Below are positions 54,338-64,000 of a stretch of 64,000 nt of DNA, in pieces. How positions within the stretch are numbered: position 1 is the first letter of the stretch; each line of letters begins with the position of its first letter. The stretch covers positions 620,001-684,000 of the forward strand of contig CM057067.1 in assembly GCA_029945375.1 (NCBI GenBank), read 5' to 3'. Under the pieces are notes generated by a model. That model was not told the origin of the DNA and ran no database searches. It saw only the letters and a program-made list of their open reading frames with translations. The position numbers and the translations under genes are program-made. Source of the stretch: Agaricus subrufescens. Lineage: Eukaryota; Basidiomycota; Agaricomycetes; Agaricales; Agaricaceae.

Positions 54338-55829
54338 TTACAAAGGAACGGTATCCACGACTAAGATTGCAGACATGTTGGGCGGGTACCTGCCAGCCTC
54401 TCCAAGGTCACTTTCGACCTTCTCTGCAAACAGTCTAATTTTTGCGATTTCATCAGCTTCTAATTTGATGTTGACCGAGGCAAAGTTCTCTTTGAGATAC
54501 TATAGCAGGGGTAACACAATCAGCACTTTTTGCATAGAGAGATCTCGAGAAAAGGCAACAAACTTTGATCGACTTAGTTCCCGGAATGGGCAAGACATCT
54601 TCACCCTGTGCGAGGAGCCATGCAAGTGCAATTTGGCCAGACGACGCATTGTGTTTCTTTCCAACGTCTGACATGTAATCTGCGAGTTGCAAGATCTTGG
54701 GGAAATTCTCCTTGCTGAACCTGTCATACGCCACAAAGTTAGCCATCCAACTCTGGTCAAAAATATACAAAATATATGACGTACTTGGGAACAATTCTTC
54801 GAATATCTGAAGGTTCAAAATCATCAGGAGATTTATATCGTCCCGTCAACAACCCTCTTCCAAGAGGTGAGTAGGGAACAACTTTGATGCCGAGTTCTCG
54901 GCACGTTTTGAGGAGACCGATTTTCTCATCTTCTATGTCTAGGAAAAACGGAGAGTATTCGAATTGGAATGCTGTAACAGGGTGGACAGCGTGCGCCCTG
55001 CGCAATGTTGTGGCGGAAACCTCTGAGAGACCGACATAGCGGATTTTTCCTTCCCTAATTTAATAGACACAAGTCAGCAGTGTCTGTAATAGGAACTTTA
55101 GGATAGAAACGTACTTGACGAGCTCAGCCATAGCTTGCATGGTTTTCTTCGTATCACATGTTAGCCCTCTGTTCAATATCCGTCGTGATTAGCTTACCTC
55201 TATAGGAGTAGCTGGGTCAGCCCGCTACGAGAAAAAGTATGATTATCAAGCAGACCGAAAAATACGGAAGAACAGGGGCCATACGTGGATGTAAAATAGA
55301 TCAATTTGATCGATCCCTAAGCGATCGAGTGATTTTTGACAAGCGGACTTGACATATTCTGGACTGGAATCAGCCTTCATTTGGCCATCTCCTTCAAGTT
55401 CGCCCAATTTGCTAGTGATACCACATTTTGTGGCAAGGAAGATCTTGTTGCGGTTGCCAGTACGCTTAAACCTGTGAATTCAAAGGTAAGGAATATTTTC
55501 GCGGAGGGCGGTTCCTGGCATACCATTTGCCGACCAAGTCTTCATTATCACCGTACACATCAGCCGTGTCCCAATATGTGGCGCCGATCTCTACCGCACA
55601 ATCCAAAACCTGAATTTCAAATGTGAAATTAGCCCTTGTACTGGACAAAGCAAAAATCACCAACTTTGAAACGTTCTTCGTCGTCTCCGACTTTACCATA
55701 CTCAGCAGAAAGGCCCATTAAACCGAAACCCAAGGCTGGAACATCATCATTGCCGAGTTTCCTGGTTGGTGCGTATAAATATGTGTCAGACTTGAAGACA
55801 GATATCACAGCGCCACATGTACTCATCAT
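54338..55829 (-). CDS. Aldo-keto reductase
   Basis: NADPH-dependent oxidoreductase of the AKR superfamily, close to the pyridoxal-reductase/auxin-induced-protein-like fungal group; substrate unknown. The start is taken at 55,829 ([10 protein letters not shown]); the conserved part starts [20 protein letters not shown]. The catalytic tetrad is visible: Asp and Tyr in WDTADVYG, Lys in FLATKCG, and His in [13 protein letters not shown]. Further motifs are [28 protein letters not shown] and the NADP-binding [10 protein letters not shown]. About eight introns; the His-containing loop is split so that RADPATPIE comes from a 27-nt micro-exon near 55,200-55,230. The stop is TAA at 54,340-54,338. No lesion seen. 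Confidence 0.88.
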
Positions 55830-56955
55830 TGAATAAATCTAATGTAGAGAAAGGATATACGAGGGGGTGTTGTCTGAGGTGAAGTGGTCCTCCCTTCAAA
55901 TGGTTCCTTAAATACAATGCAAGTGCATTGAGGCTAAGTAGATGGAATACCACCACAATAAACTCATGACTCCGGTCTCGGACTCTGGTGGCTTCGATGT
56001 TATCCGACAAGAGTTGCCGTTTAACTTTCCACTCGAGGTAGTCCACAGGCTCTAAAACGCTAATCCTTTCGGCCGTTATGTCAGACGTTCCTCAGCCTCT
56101 CTTCTACCTTTGAGTGAATATGTCATCTGTTTGATAGCCTTTTGATCACCTAGAAGGACAGCACAAGTGTTGTCCTTTTTTATTGTGCAGGTATAGTCCA
56201 AGGCGACCAAAACCCCGACCGCTACTGGAGCAGCGGAAATAACAATCCCTCTTTCGCCCAGTAACGTAGCGACATACCCGCTAGAAGAAAAACACGGTCC
56301 AACTCAAAACCTCGTTACGCGCCACGAGAGAAGATAGCAGATCACAGATCTCAGTCAAACAGTGTATTACGACGGTCTTCTAATAGCACGCAAAGAGGGA
56401 CCGAATGCTAGCGGTTCATCTTAAACCTGCAGCCGGCGTAGGTGGCGTAACCTGGAGTTGCCGAGTACAGACGCGGATGGAAACCTTATCATGAACCATG
56501 GGGAAGTGATAAACACCACCATGCCTTTTGCGTGACTCTGGTTCTGATGGGTCTTTGACGATTGCTCCGATTGAGCTTTCGGTGCCACTGTGCCGTGTCG
56601 ATCCGCGCCTGTAAAGGTCCGAGTGGCGAATTTATTTATATACTTCAAATTGAGTTAAAACAACACTGGGTCACTTTCTGGGTAACTTTCAGAAGAAAGA
56701 AATTGTTTTGAAAACCCAGGCTTCCAACAACCTAACAAGCGTAGCTTACGACGACTTCGAGAACTTAACTACGCGAAATAATCTGAGTAGTTTTGAGCTT
56801 TGGATTTGAACTTGTCAATGATCTTCAATGATCTTATCTACATCATATCTGAAGCAAACTAAATTTCATATCAGATAACTCGGCTGCCTGATATTGGGAC
56901 ATTGAGGAAGGTACATAGTCCACATGCTCAGCAAAAAATGTAGTCAAAAATCACT
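55830..56955. other. Intergenic, no gene
   Basis: Promoter side of the aldo-keto reductase and 3' flank of the small secreted protein gene. The frames at 55,786-56,046 and 56,421-56,648 are unsupported. Confidence 0.4.
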
Positions 56956-57162
56956 TCAGTTGGGAACACAGCACTTGTCATCGTGGGTCCACCACCAGTG
57001 AGCCGACGCACATCCAGTGTCCCAGAAGACGCTGTGGGTGTTGGCAGGGCAGTCACGGTCGCCATCGTTGCAAGATCCACCTTGCGCCTGGCAAGAAACG
57101 GCGTTGGCACCAATGGCGAAGGCCATGGCAGTGACGACAGCAGTAGCGAGGTTGAATTTCAT
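56956..57162 (-). CDS. Small secreted cysteine-rich protein
   Basis: 68 residues, starting at the ATG at 57,162-57,160. MKFNLATAVVTAMAFAIGA is a clear signal peptide with cleavage likely after ANA. The mature ~45 residues contain six Cys (SCQAQGGSCN, DRDCP, TGCAS, DDKCCV), four Trp (one FWDTGC, a WWW run) and several Asp/His. Six cysteines with a CC pair suggest a disulfide-knotted, apoplastic protein of effector or defence-peptide type; that is inference and I do not recognise the family. An intron probably lies in the 5' UTR just before the ATG (acceptor CATTAG). Compact gene with its own TATA box. Confidence 0.75.
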   Translation of the reverse strand: MKFNLATAVVTAMAFAIGANAVSCQAQGGSCNDGDRDCPANTHSVFWDTGCASAHWWWTHDDKCCVPN

Positions 57163-57378
57163 TCTAATGATAAGGCAATTAGTCACACATTTACTGTCGC
57201 AGGGATGATCGTGCCAACGTACATGATTCTGATGTTGTGTTGGGGCTTTACAAGGTTGTGAGAGGTTTTAGATCTAATGCAAGTGGTGAGCAAAGAAATT
57301 GATGTTCAAGAGATGAGGTACTAACCGTTGTCTGGTTGTCAGCGGGGTTGTTGGTTCGGTAGGACAGGCAGGAGGAGG

Positions 57379-57385
57379 TTTTATA
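57379..57385 (-). promoter_or_regulatory. TATA box of the small secreted protein gene
   Basis: TATAAAA on the minus strand, about 217 bp upstream of the ATG. The gap leaves room for a 5' UTR that contains the presumed intron. Most other genes in the window show no such box, which fits a strongly regulated gene. Confidence 0.5.
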
Positions 57386-57399
57386 GGCTCATAGTCTAT

Positions 57400-60300
57400 G
57401 GCGTGAGTCAAAAATACCGAACCTAGAGGGGATAAGTGTGGTAAGGATTATCCTGTGGACGTCCTAAGTTGGAGCTAAAAGATTTGAAACAATTCTATGA
57501 GCTCAATCATGACTTCATTTTGACATTTGAGAGGCGGTGTTCAGCAACGTTCAAGGACCGCCCACTACTAATGATGCTTCTGGCGCGAAATGTGGCCGTT
57601 TTATCGATCTTTTACATGTGGATGAATAACAACAGCGAGATCAAAGTTATGTTAGTGATCTCGATATCTTCGAAATTAGGTATCATCCATTCAAATTACG
57701 GTTTCAGTTAAATGAGTATAGGAATAAGCCTTGCCAATTTTACGATGCGCTTGGTTGTCATGTCTGGAAATTTCAACGTCGGTCGCAGGACTCAAAACAA
57801 TCTTTTCATGAGAAGAAGCCAATTCTCCTACTGTGAGGTAGAAGAAATAAAAAACCAGGAGCCTGCGATTGCTGAGTATGGCATTACTACTTTTCGTGCC
57901 GCAAAGCTTCAAACATCGCCAAGGATTTTTATTGCTTCCACGCCTTCTCGACTTGATCCCTATTCTTCCACAAGTGGTAAAAATCTACATTGCATGATGA
58001 CGGAACACAAAGGATTCCGATGAATGTATTGTATTGGCATATAATTAATTCAAAATCAAGTGTGTTGAAAACGTTGGAGTTAGACTTATATAGGACCAAG
58101 ATTGAATCATAGGCCCTTGAAGGTTGAAGAGCCGAAGTCATCGTCTCGGGCAGTCTAGGTTACGATTACATTGACACCCTCCACATGTCTCGCCCGCTGC
58201 CATAATTGCTGCGGCTTGTGACATTTTGCGCTCCAACACAACGGGGCGTGGACACCGCCCCCCGGGTCTTATGGTTGTCGTACGTACAGGTAGGAGGCCA
58301 ATACAGGCTGATGGACGCCTTTTCCCAGCTGTCCCGGCGAGGCCGCTGTTCTTTGTTGTTTAGTATGAGCGTCCCTCAGGCGTCCCTCATTTTGCGTGAC
58401 TGATTGAAGGTTAGAAAATTATAAGGTCCATAAATGAAACTCTCAGCGAATTCACTCAGGATCCCCGTCGCGGTGCGAACTCGCGCTGTGGCTCGATGGA
58501 AGGGTTTCGGGGCCCTTGGAATAATTACTTACCGGTGCGTTGTCCTTCTCTGAGGCACGCAGAGAAATGTTTTTCAACAATCAAACTAAACAAAGTAATG
58601 ATGACAACGATATTGAGATCCATTCCGTGTACGGAGCAATAATCGTGAGCCAGGGCCGGCACAATCGCTTCGATAGTAACGTTAAATGATGTTGACCAGA
58701 CCTCATAAGACGACGATAGGGAGGTCAAAAACCGACCGCTCAACTATTGTTGAAAAGCAGCCTGTGAATCCTCAGGTTGTTGTCTTAAGAAGGTTTAGCT
58801 CGATCCGACTAGACGGTCCACCGCACGATCGTCCCGTATCATCGGTGTACGAGGAACTCAACCGCGGCTCAGTATCTTCTAGTAGGTCCACGACGAACGT
58901 TCCTATAATCGAGGGGAATATCCCTTCGTTGACCGGTAACGGATGAACTCCTTCAAATGCGGGATCCGTAGATAGTTCGGAGGTCTTCATGGTTCTAGCC
59001 CACTCAATGGAAGATACTTTGTATGATGCTCCACTCGACTAAATTTGAGGTTTCTTGCTGTGTGTTTCCTGGGCGTCGAGTTAGGTAATTTACTGTTGAG
59101 TAGTACGCGCCAAGTCATTAGGTAAAACAATGGGACCATCACCCACTGGCAGGTTTGTTCTTCTGCTCCACCGAGTGTCCCCGTATCTCCATCGAATCAA
59201 CTTCGCTCCTAGGCCGTAATCTCACCCGCCGAGTCGCAACCTTCCTTTCCTTTTTTTCCAAGCAACCCCTCAGCGACCTTTACCCGTGGTTGAGGGCAAC
59301 TCAATCATCACTTTAACAAGCCCCCGTCCATCGGATTCTGTTATCTATATATCAAACTCTTGAGCCATCTATCATTAATCATTCTGTGATAAAACGGTTG
59401 CGAGGCACGTCATGATGAGTCAAACGGAATATTGACAACCCACTTCAGCTTGAAACGAACCTCTAGTTGATTCATGCAGCTACAAAATATCGGATAATGG
59501 GACCATCAAAAGGCAACCTTCCAACAAATACTACCTTACCTGTCACTTTTGCTCCGTCATGTACACACCACCTTGAGCGGAACATGACATGCCACAGAAA
59601 AAAAAAACCTTCTACGTAGAGACTGATATTCGACATGTATCGTATCAAATTTCGATACTAGGGCAACAACATTCCAGCTAACGTACCGCCTCAGTCAATA
59701 ATGTCTGGAATGATTATTCCTCGTTTATAAGAAGAGCCTCAGCCACTCACATAAACAACCATGAGGCATCTCAACTCCAGCAAGGCTACTTCTCGCCAAT
59801 CCCTATGGTAAGATAATGGAAGCATGATCTCTTTCTCACGCACGCTAATCTCATCATCAAAAAATTCCGATGTTAATAATGATAATCTGCATGCGTCCTA
59901 CCATCCTATAACACAGGGGGGCCAGGACCACCCATCGAACCGGTCCGATCGTAAAACTTAAGAAGAAAAACCAAAAACTTTGTAACCACACGGCTCAAAT
60001 GTCCACACGATAACGGATACAAAATACCAATATATCAACGCCCGGAGCAAGGCCCGAAAGTCTCCAATCCAGGACCGTACTATATATATAATCTTTCATA
60101 TGCTCATGCGCTCATGGATCTATGGCGGTGGCAAAAACGCTCCACCGAGTTCGCAAACAAATGTCCTATTTGTAGATCCTTATCTCAATTCATTCAAGAT
60201 CCCGACAACTCGTTCTCTGTTTTTCTCTTCATAACCGAGAGCAATCTGGTTACCCAACAGCTCCCAAGCAATTCAACGAGGATAACATCTGAGTCGTGGG

Positions 60301-60907
60301 CTGCGCGTATGCGTTACGCAAGACGCCAAATTAAATTCGCCGATTCCCCGGAATCGCCCCCATGCTGTTACACCTCAAGCCCTCAGGTTGTGAGCACGGG
60401 GCTTACAGCACATAGACATACGTACTAGCCGGTGGCCGACATCGTCGCTTCTGGATTTTAGGATATACAAGGCCGTCCTTGGCCACCTATATGCATTAGA
60501 GTGCTCGGTTATCAAGATCTTCGGGTGCGACTGCATCACCAAACACTCTTCTACTCAACTCTTTACAGTACATCAAAAAGTATCAGAAAAATAGGTCTAC
60601 AAATCAAAACAGAGGCGGCAGAACTAAAGAAAAATTCAAAAAAGACATTGTTATAAGACACAAAAAGAATAAAGGTAATTGACCGAAACATATCATAGAG
60701 CAAGACAAAATACTGTATACACTACCCCATCACCAACCGAGTACGTCAAGAAAAAAAGAGGGGGGAGAAATAAGCGGACAGACTCTATCCATCAGCTAAA
60801 GACAGACCAAGAAATGAGAACCGCATACATAACGCATAAAATATCGGACCGAAGCGGAGGGAAACGAAATAAGCGAAGAGGGAGGGGGAGGGGCCGAGTC
60901 CGAGTCT
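57400..60907. other. 3.5-kb gene-poor stretch
   Basis: No gene recognised. Frames at 57,469 (+), 57,712 (+), 58,686 (+) and 60,114 (+) lack motifs and partners. A promoter-like arrangement (TTTATAAG near 59,726 and an ATG at 59,761 followed by a GTAAGA donor) has no downstream coding support. Confidence 0.35.
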
Positions 60908-63900
60908 TCACTCGCCATTCATCGCACTACTAACCCCACTCATCTTACTTCTTCTCCTGGCAACTTCACTCTGCCTAAGCCTCTTCTTCGCACTCGCAAG
61001 TACACTCCTATCTCTCGCTCCATTACCCTTTCCCGCGGGTGTAAGCACTCCAGGTCCGGCAATGTTAGCTCTCCCACTCTTCGCGGCTCCGAAGCTCGAC
61101 TTCGTCTTTCTTCCATGCAAACCCGACCCACCACCCGAAGATGAGACAGGCCTAAATCCCCCAGAAGGTCGGGACACCGGCGTACCAGGTACCTCAACTC
61201 GGCTACTAGTGTTTGAACCAACGCGAGAAGACGAAGGAGAGAGAGTAGACACTGCAGCACGTTGAGATGCCAACTTCGCAATCACTTTCGATCTTGATAT
61301 CCGCGGCTTTTTCGACAAGGTTCTCTGTCCTACATCAGACGGCTTTGTCTCTGTCTCATCAACATCCATCATCGATACGTCCTCTTCGTCCGCTTTCTTC
61401 GAGGCCAGTACTGGAATACCGGTAGCACCAGTAACAGTAAGCGGTTTACTGAATATCTTCCCGGGTGTGCCCTTAGCAACAGCATTAGTTGAGGACTTGG
61501 GCGACCACAGAGGAAGGCCCGAAGGTGACTTTGCCCTGACCCTCGAGGACGAAGAAGCCGTCGGTGACAGGACACCCCTCCTTTGTGCTTTAGGACTATT
61601 AGTGATCGTCCCTAATGATGATAACGGTTTCTTCTGTCCTATGCTCGTCGCATTCGTAACGGCCTTTCCAAGGGTGGTCGTAGTTGTAGATCCTGTAGGT
61701 CCAAACGCCAATGGTTCATCTATCTTCTTCGCCTTAGCCAATGAACTGGCCGTAGGCGCGAACAACCTTGAACTAGAATTGTTCAACCGTTGTTTCGTAC
61801 CCATACCCTCAGCTCCAGCATTCGATGTTGTATGCACTCTTGTCCCCATAGATGATGCACCACCGCTGCTCGTACTCGCATGCGAGGTTTTACTTCCTGG
61901 ACCAACGGAGTTCGGCTTCACGCTCGACGTTGGTATAAGCGATTTTGCCTTCGAACTTGAACTTGTTATAGGTGCCTTCCGTTCCTGACCTGGTGCCACT
62001 GAAGGTCTACTGTTAGAAGTACCGCTAACCGTTGAACGCGATGTCGTGACTATTGATTTGGTAGGAGCGAAACTGGAGGTCGATTTCTTCTTCACCAAGC
62101 TCGGTTTACGCGTGTCATTGTTGGTTTGGGTGGCTTCGGTACTGGTAGAAGCGACAGGGGCAGGAGTAGCCTTTGCCGCGGGTTTTCTACCCCACATGTT
62201 CGTCACAAATTTCTTCGCGGAAGCCAAGAACGCAAACTTTGGTTTAGGTTTTTGAACTTCAAGTTAACAGTCAGTGGCAAATTCTCGTGCACATGGTAGT
62301 GGGTTGAACATACCAGTACCTTTCCTCACACTACTCGGTCTCGCACTCCTCCTTCTAGCAGATGCAGGTCCCCCAGCCGAACTCCTCCTCTTTGCCCTAC
62401 TTATATCCAATTTTCGCTTGATAGCTTCTCGTTCTTTTTCCTTCTCCTTCTGAATTTGAACTTTCTTCCCTTCTCCTTCTTGATCATCGTTGTCAACATT
62501 CATAGCGTCATCGGCGTTGACTTTGGCATCGTCATCACGTTCCATACGTGCTTTCTTTACTTTTCTTTCCTCGGCTTCCTCCAAGTCTTCACCATGTTCA
62601 TCGTGGTCATCAAAAGCCCCAGGTAAGACCTTTCCTCGCCTCCCGCTACTAATAACTCTCGTCGACCCACTCGTTCGGCCACCGGTGGCACCAGCAACTC
62701 CAAGTCCAGTAGTGGGTCTCCTCGGTTGATTTGCCGGACCACCAAGTGCATCTGACTTTCTCTTCTTTCCAATGACTAGTGGCGGGACCGCCGCCTCTGT
62801 AACCCCCTTCTTTGTTTTGAGAGAACCACTTAAAGCCTTTCTCTTCATCACCCCATCAATCCCTTCCATTTTATCAAACTCTGCTTGATGTGCTTCATCA
62901 AATTTCTTGGTTATCTCCCCACCACCTTTTTCAACAGCCCTGTTCGGTAATGGTTTCATCTCGCGTTCCATATCTTCCTGTGTATGCGCACCCGGTTTCA
63001 ATTTCTCTACAATATCCATTCCAACACCTTCAACTCCTGATAATCGTAAGCGTTGGTTCATTTCCTCCAAAACACTTGTAGCTGCGGTCTTGAATTGGGA
63101 GTTTGAGACAGAATGTTCTGGGAGAGGAGAACCGAAGATGAAAGGATCTTGTGAGGATGACCTGCGTTCTAGTGTCGGGACAGTGAGAGTGGTCATATTG
63201 GTGGCGGTCGACACAGTTCCATCCGCGTTCTTATCCGCTGTACTGAGCTTGATGGGACTGAGCGGTAGATTGGGCGGAAGATCATCAATTGTTAGCTTTG
63301 GATACACGCTTTGGACTCCTTCATGGCGGGTGTCAGGAGCCCAGAAGGCAGGAGTAGCATTCGGGCCCCCAGGACTCATCACCAGATCAAAAGTCGTTTC
63401 GACTGGCTTAAGCTTTGGCGTCAAGAAGACTTCGGGAGGCTTGTTAGCGTGCAGTAGACTACTGCTCGAGCTGCTCGATACGAGGCGAAGGGTAGTGGTT
63501 GCCTGAGATTCCGCGGGCAGCGCAGCCGCTACATTTGGGCCTGGTCCTTGACCCAAACTGAGTCGAGCATTGTCTGGTGCTCGTACGCCTGGCCGTAAAG
63601 TGCACCCGGGCAAAGGTTCACCATTAGAATCGAATGACATGCGTGTATGCGGCGCGGTTGTCGGGTCAAACGTGAAATTGTCATTCAAGGGTGGAGTGGC
63701 AGCTCGTACGGTATCGTAAGGAATAGAATTCTGGGTAAGTTCATCGTGATCTTGCCTAACGACGCTGCCTTGAGATGAAACAGTAGAATTTACAGGCTTG
63801 TTTCGCGTCAGGCCCAGAGAGCTTGCGAACGCCTTGATGGACGAACCAACGATTGACGCTATGGGAGAGAGAAAGGTTGAAAATTGACATGAGAGATATT

Positions 63901-64000
63901 GGGATTGTGATCGTACACTTTGAGCCAGCAGTGCCAAATTCTCCAGAGGTAGAGCTTTGAAGTGTTCGAAGCGAGGGGAGCGTTCCCTGAGAAGACGTCT
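60908..64000 (-). CDS. Ser/Lys-rich, low-complexity nuclear-type protein, 5' end outside window
   Basis: I do not recognise the family. The reading frame is open to the right edge (TSSQGTLPSLRTLQSS), so the start lies beyond 64,000. Exon 2 (about 63,857-62,324) holds ordered-looking segments: EVFLTPKLKPVETTFDLVMS, NATPAFWAPDTR, QDPFIFGSPLPEHSVSNSQF with TAATSVLEEMNQRL, and FDEAHQAEFDKMEGIDGVM. A strongly charged stretch (EKEKEREAIKRKLD, AKRRSSAGG) follows. The final exon (62,253-60,908) is Ser/Thr/Pro-rich and basic, ending SAKKRLRQSEVARRRSK. Two introns seen (near 63,858-63,920 and 62,254-62,323). Composition suggests a nuclear, DNA- or microtubule-binding protein; this is inference only. 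Confidence 0.7.

Noticed and set aside
57469..58141. Overlapping frames on both strands near 57.5-58.1 kb
   Set aside because: All are about 100 codons or fewer, without motif, and none has partner exons.
59726..59830. Promoter-like TATA, ATG at 59,761 and GTAAGA donor
   Set aside because: No downstream exon with coding character follows within 1 kb.
1..64000. CRISPR arrays, bacterial operons, riboswitches, rRNA
   Set aside because: None seen; gene structure with many introns and all repeats found are of eukaryotic type.

Overview
The window reads as nuclear DNA of a filamentous fungus, most likely a basidiomycete of the Agaricomycetes. The support is many short (45-65 nt) introns, TKL-type kinases with HGDLKG catalytic loops, a copper-fist regulator, Tad1-like LINEs and CpG-directed decay of repeats. 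No species can be named from the sequence alone.

Positions 1-23,200 are an accessory, repeat-rich block. It starts with AT-rich relics and a 293-bp MITE flanked by TTA. Two tandem paralogous kinase genes follow (one with intact catalytic motifs, one pseudokinase). Then comes a nested transposon pile: an old, CpG-depleted gag-bearing element (about 11.87-20.34 kb) carries a 6.6-kb minus-strand Tad1-like LINE at its left side (15-bp TSD) and a 4.8-kb plus-strand LINE inside its gag frame (14-bp TSD). A 120-bp near-perfect palindromic element has landed twice, once in the gag frame and once in the reverse transcriptase of the first LINE. More decayed retroelement sequence extends to 23 kb.

Positions 23,200-36,250 are gene-dense core genome: a WRN-like 3'-5' exonuclease, zuotin, the kinetochore protein Dsn1/Mis13, a CaMK-type kinase, HMG-CoA lyase, two VIT1/CCC1-type iron transporters, and the ribosome assembly factor RPF2. 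The two transporters come from a tandem block duplication whose ends lie inside HMGCL and RPF2. The dead duplicate ends of those two genes are still readable between them.

Positions 36,300-44,000 hold a purine-rich 14-bp repeat, an unrecognised minus-strand gene built from an array of at least eleven phase-1 mini-exons, a tRNA-Asp(GUC) and an MFS transporter. After a 3.4-kb gene-poor stretch come a copper-fist transcription factor, alanine aminotransferase, the U3 snoRNP protein RRP9, an aldo-keto reductase, a small secreted cysteine-rich protein, a second gene-poor stretch (57.4-60.9 kb), and a Ser/Lys-rich protein gene that runs off the right edge.

The most unusual items are the mini-exon array gene, the double insertion of the palindromic element, the fossil block duplication, and seven in-frame TGA codons (no TAA or TAG) in the gag frame, which point to CGA-to-TGA deamination. 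Splice junctions were assigned by eye from GT/GC-AG signals and reading frame; they need transcript data.
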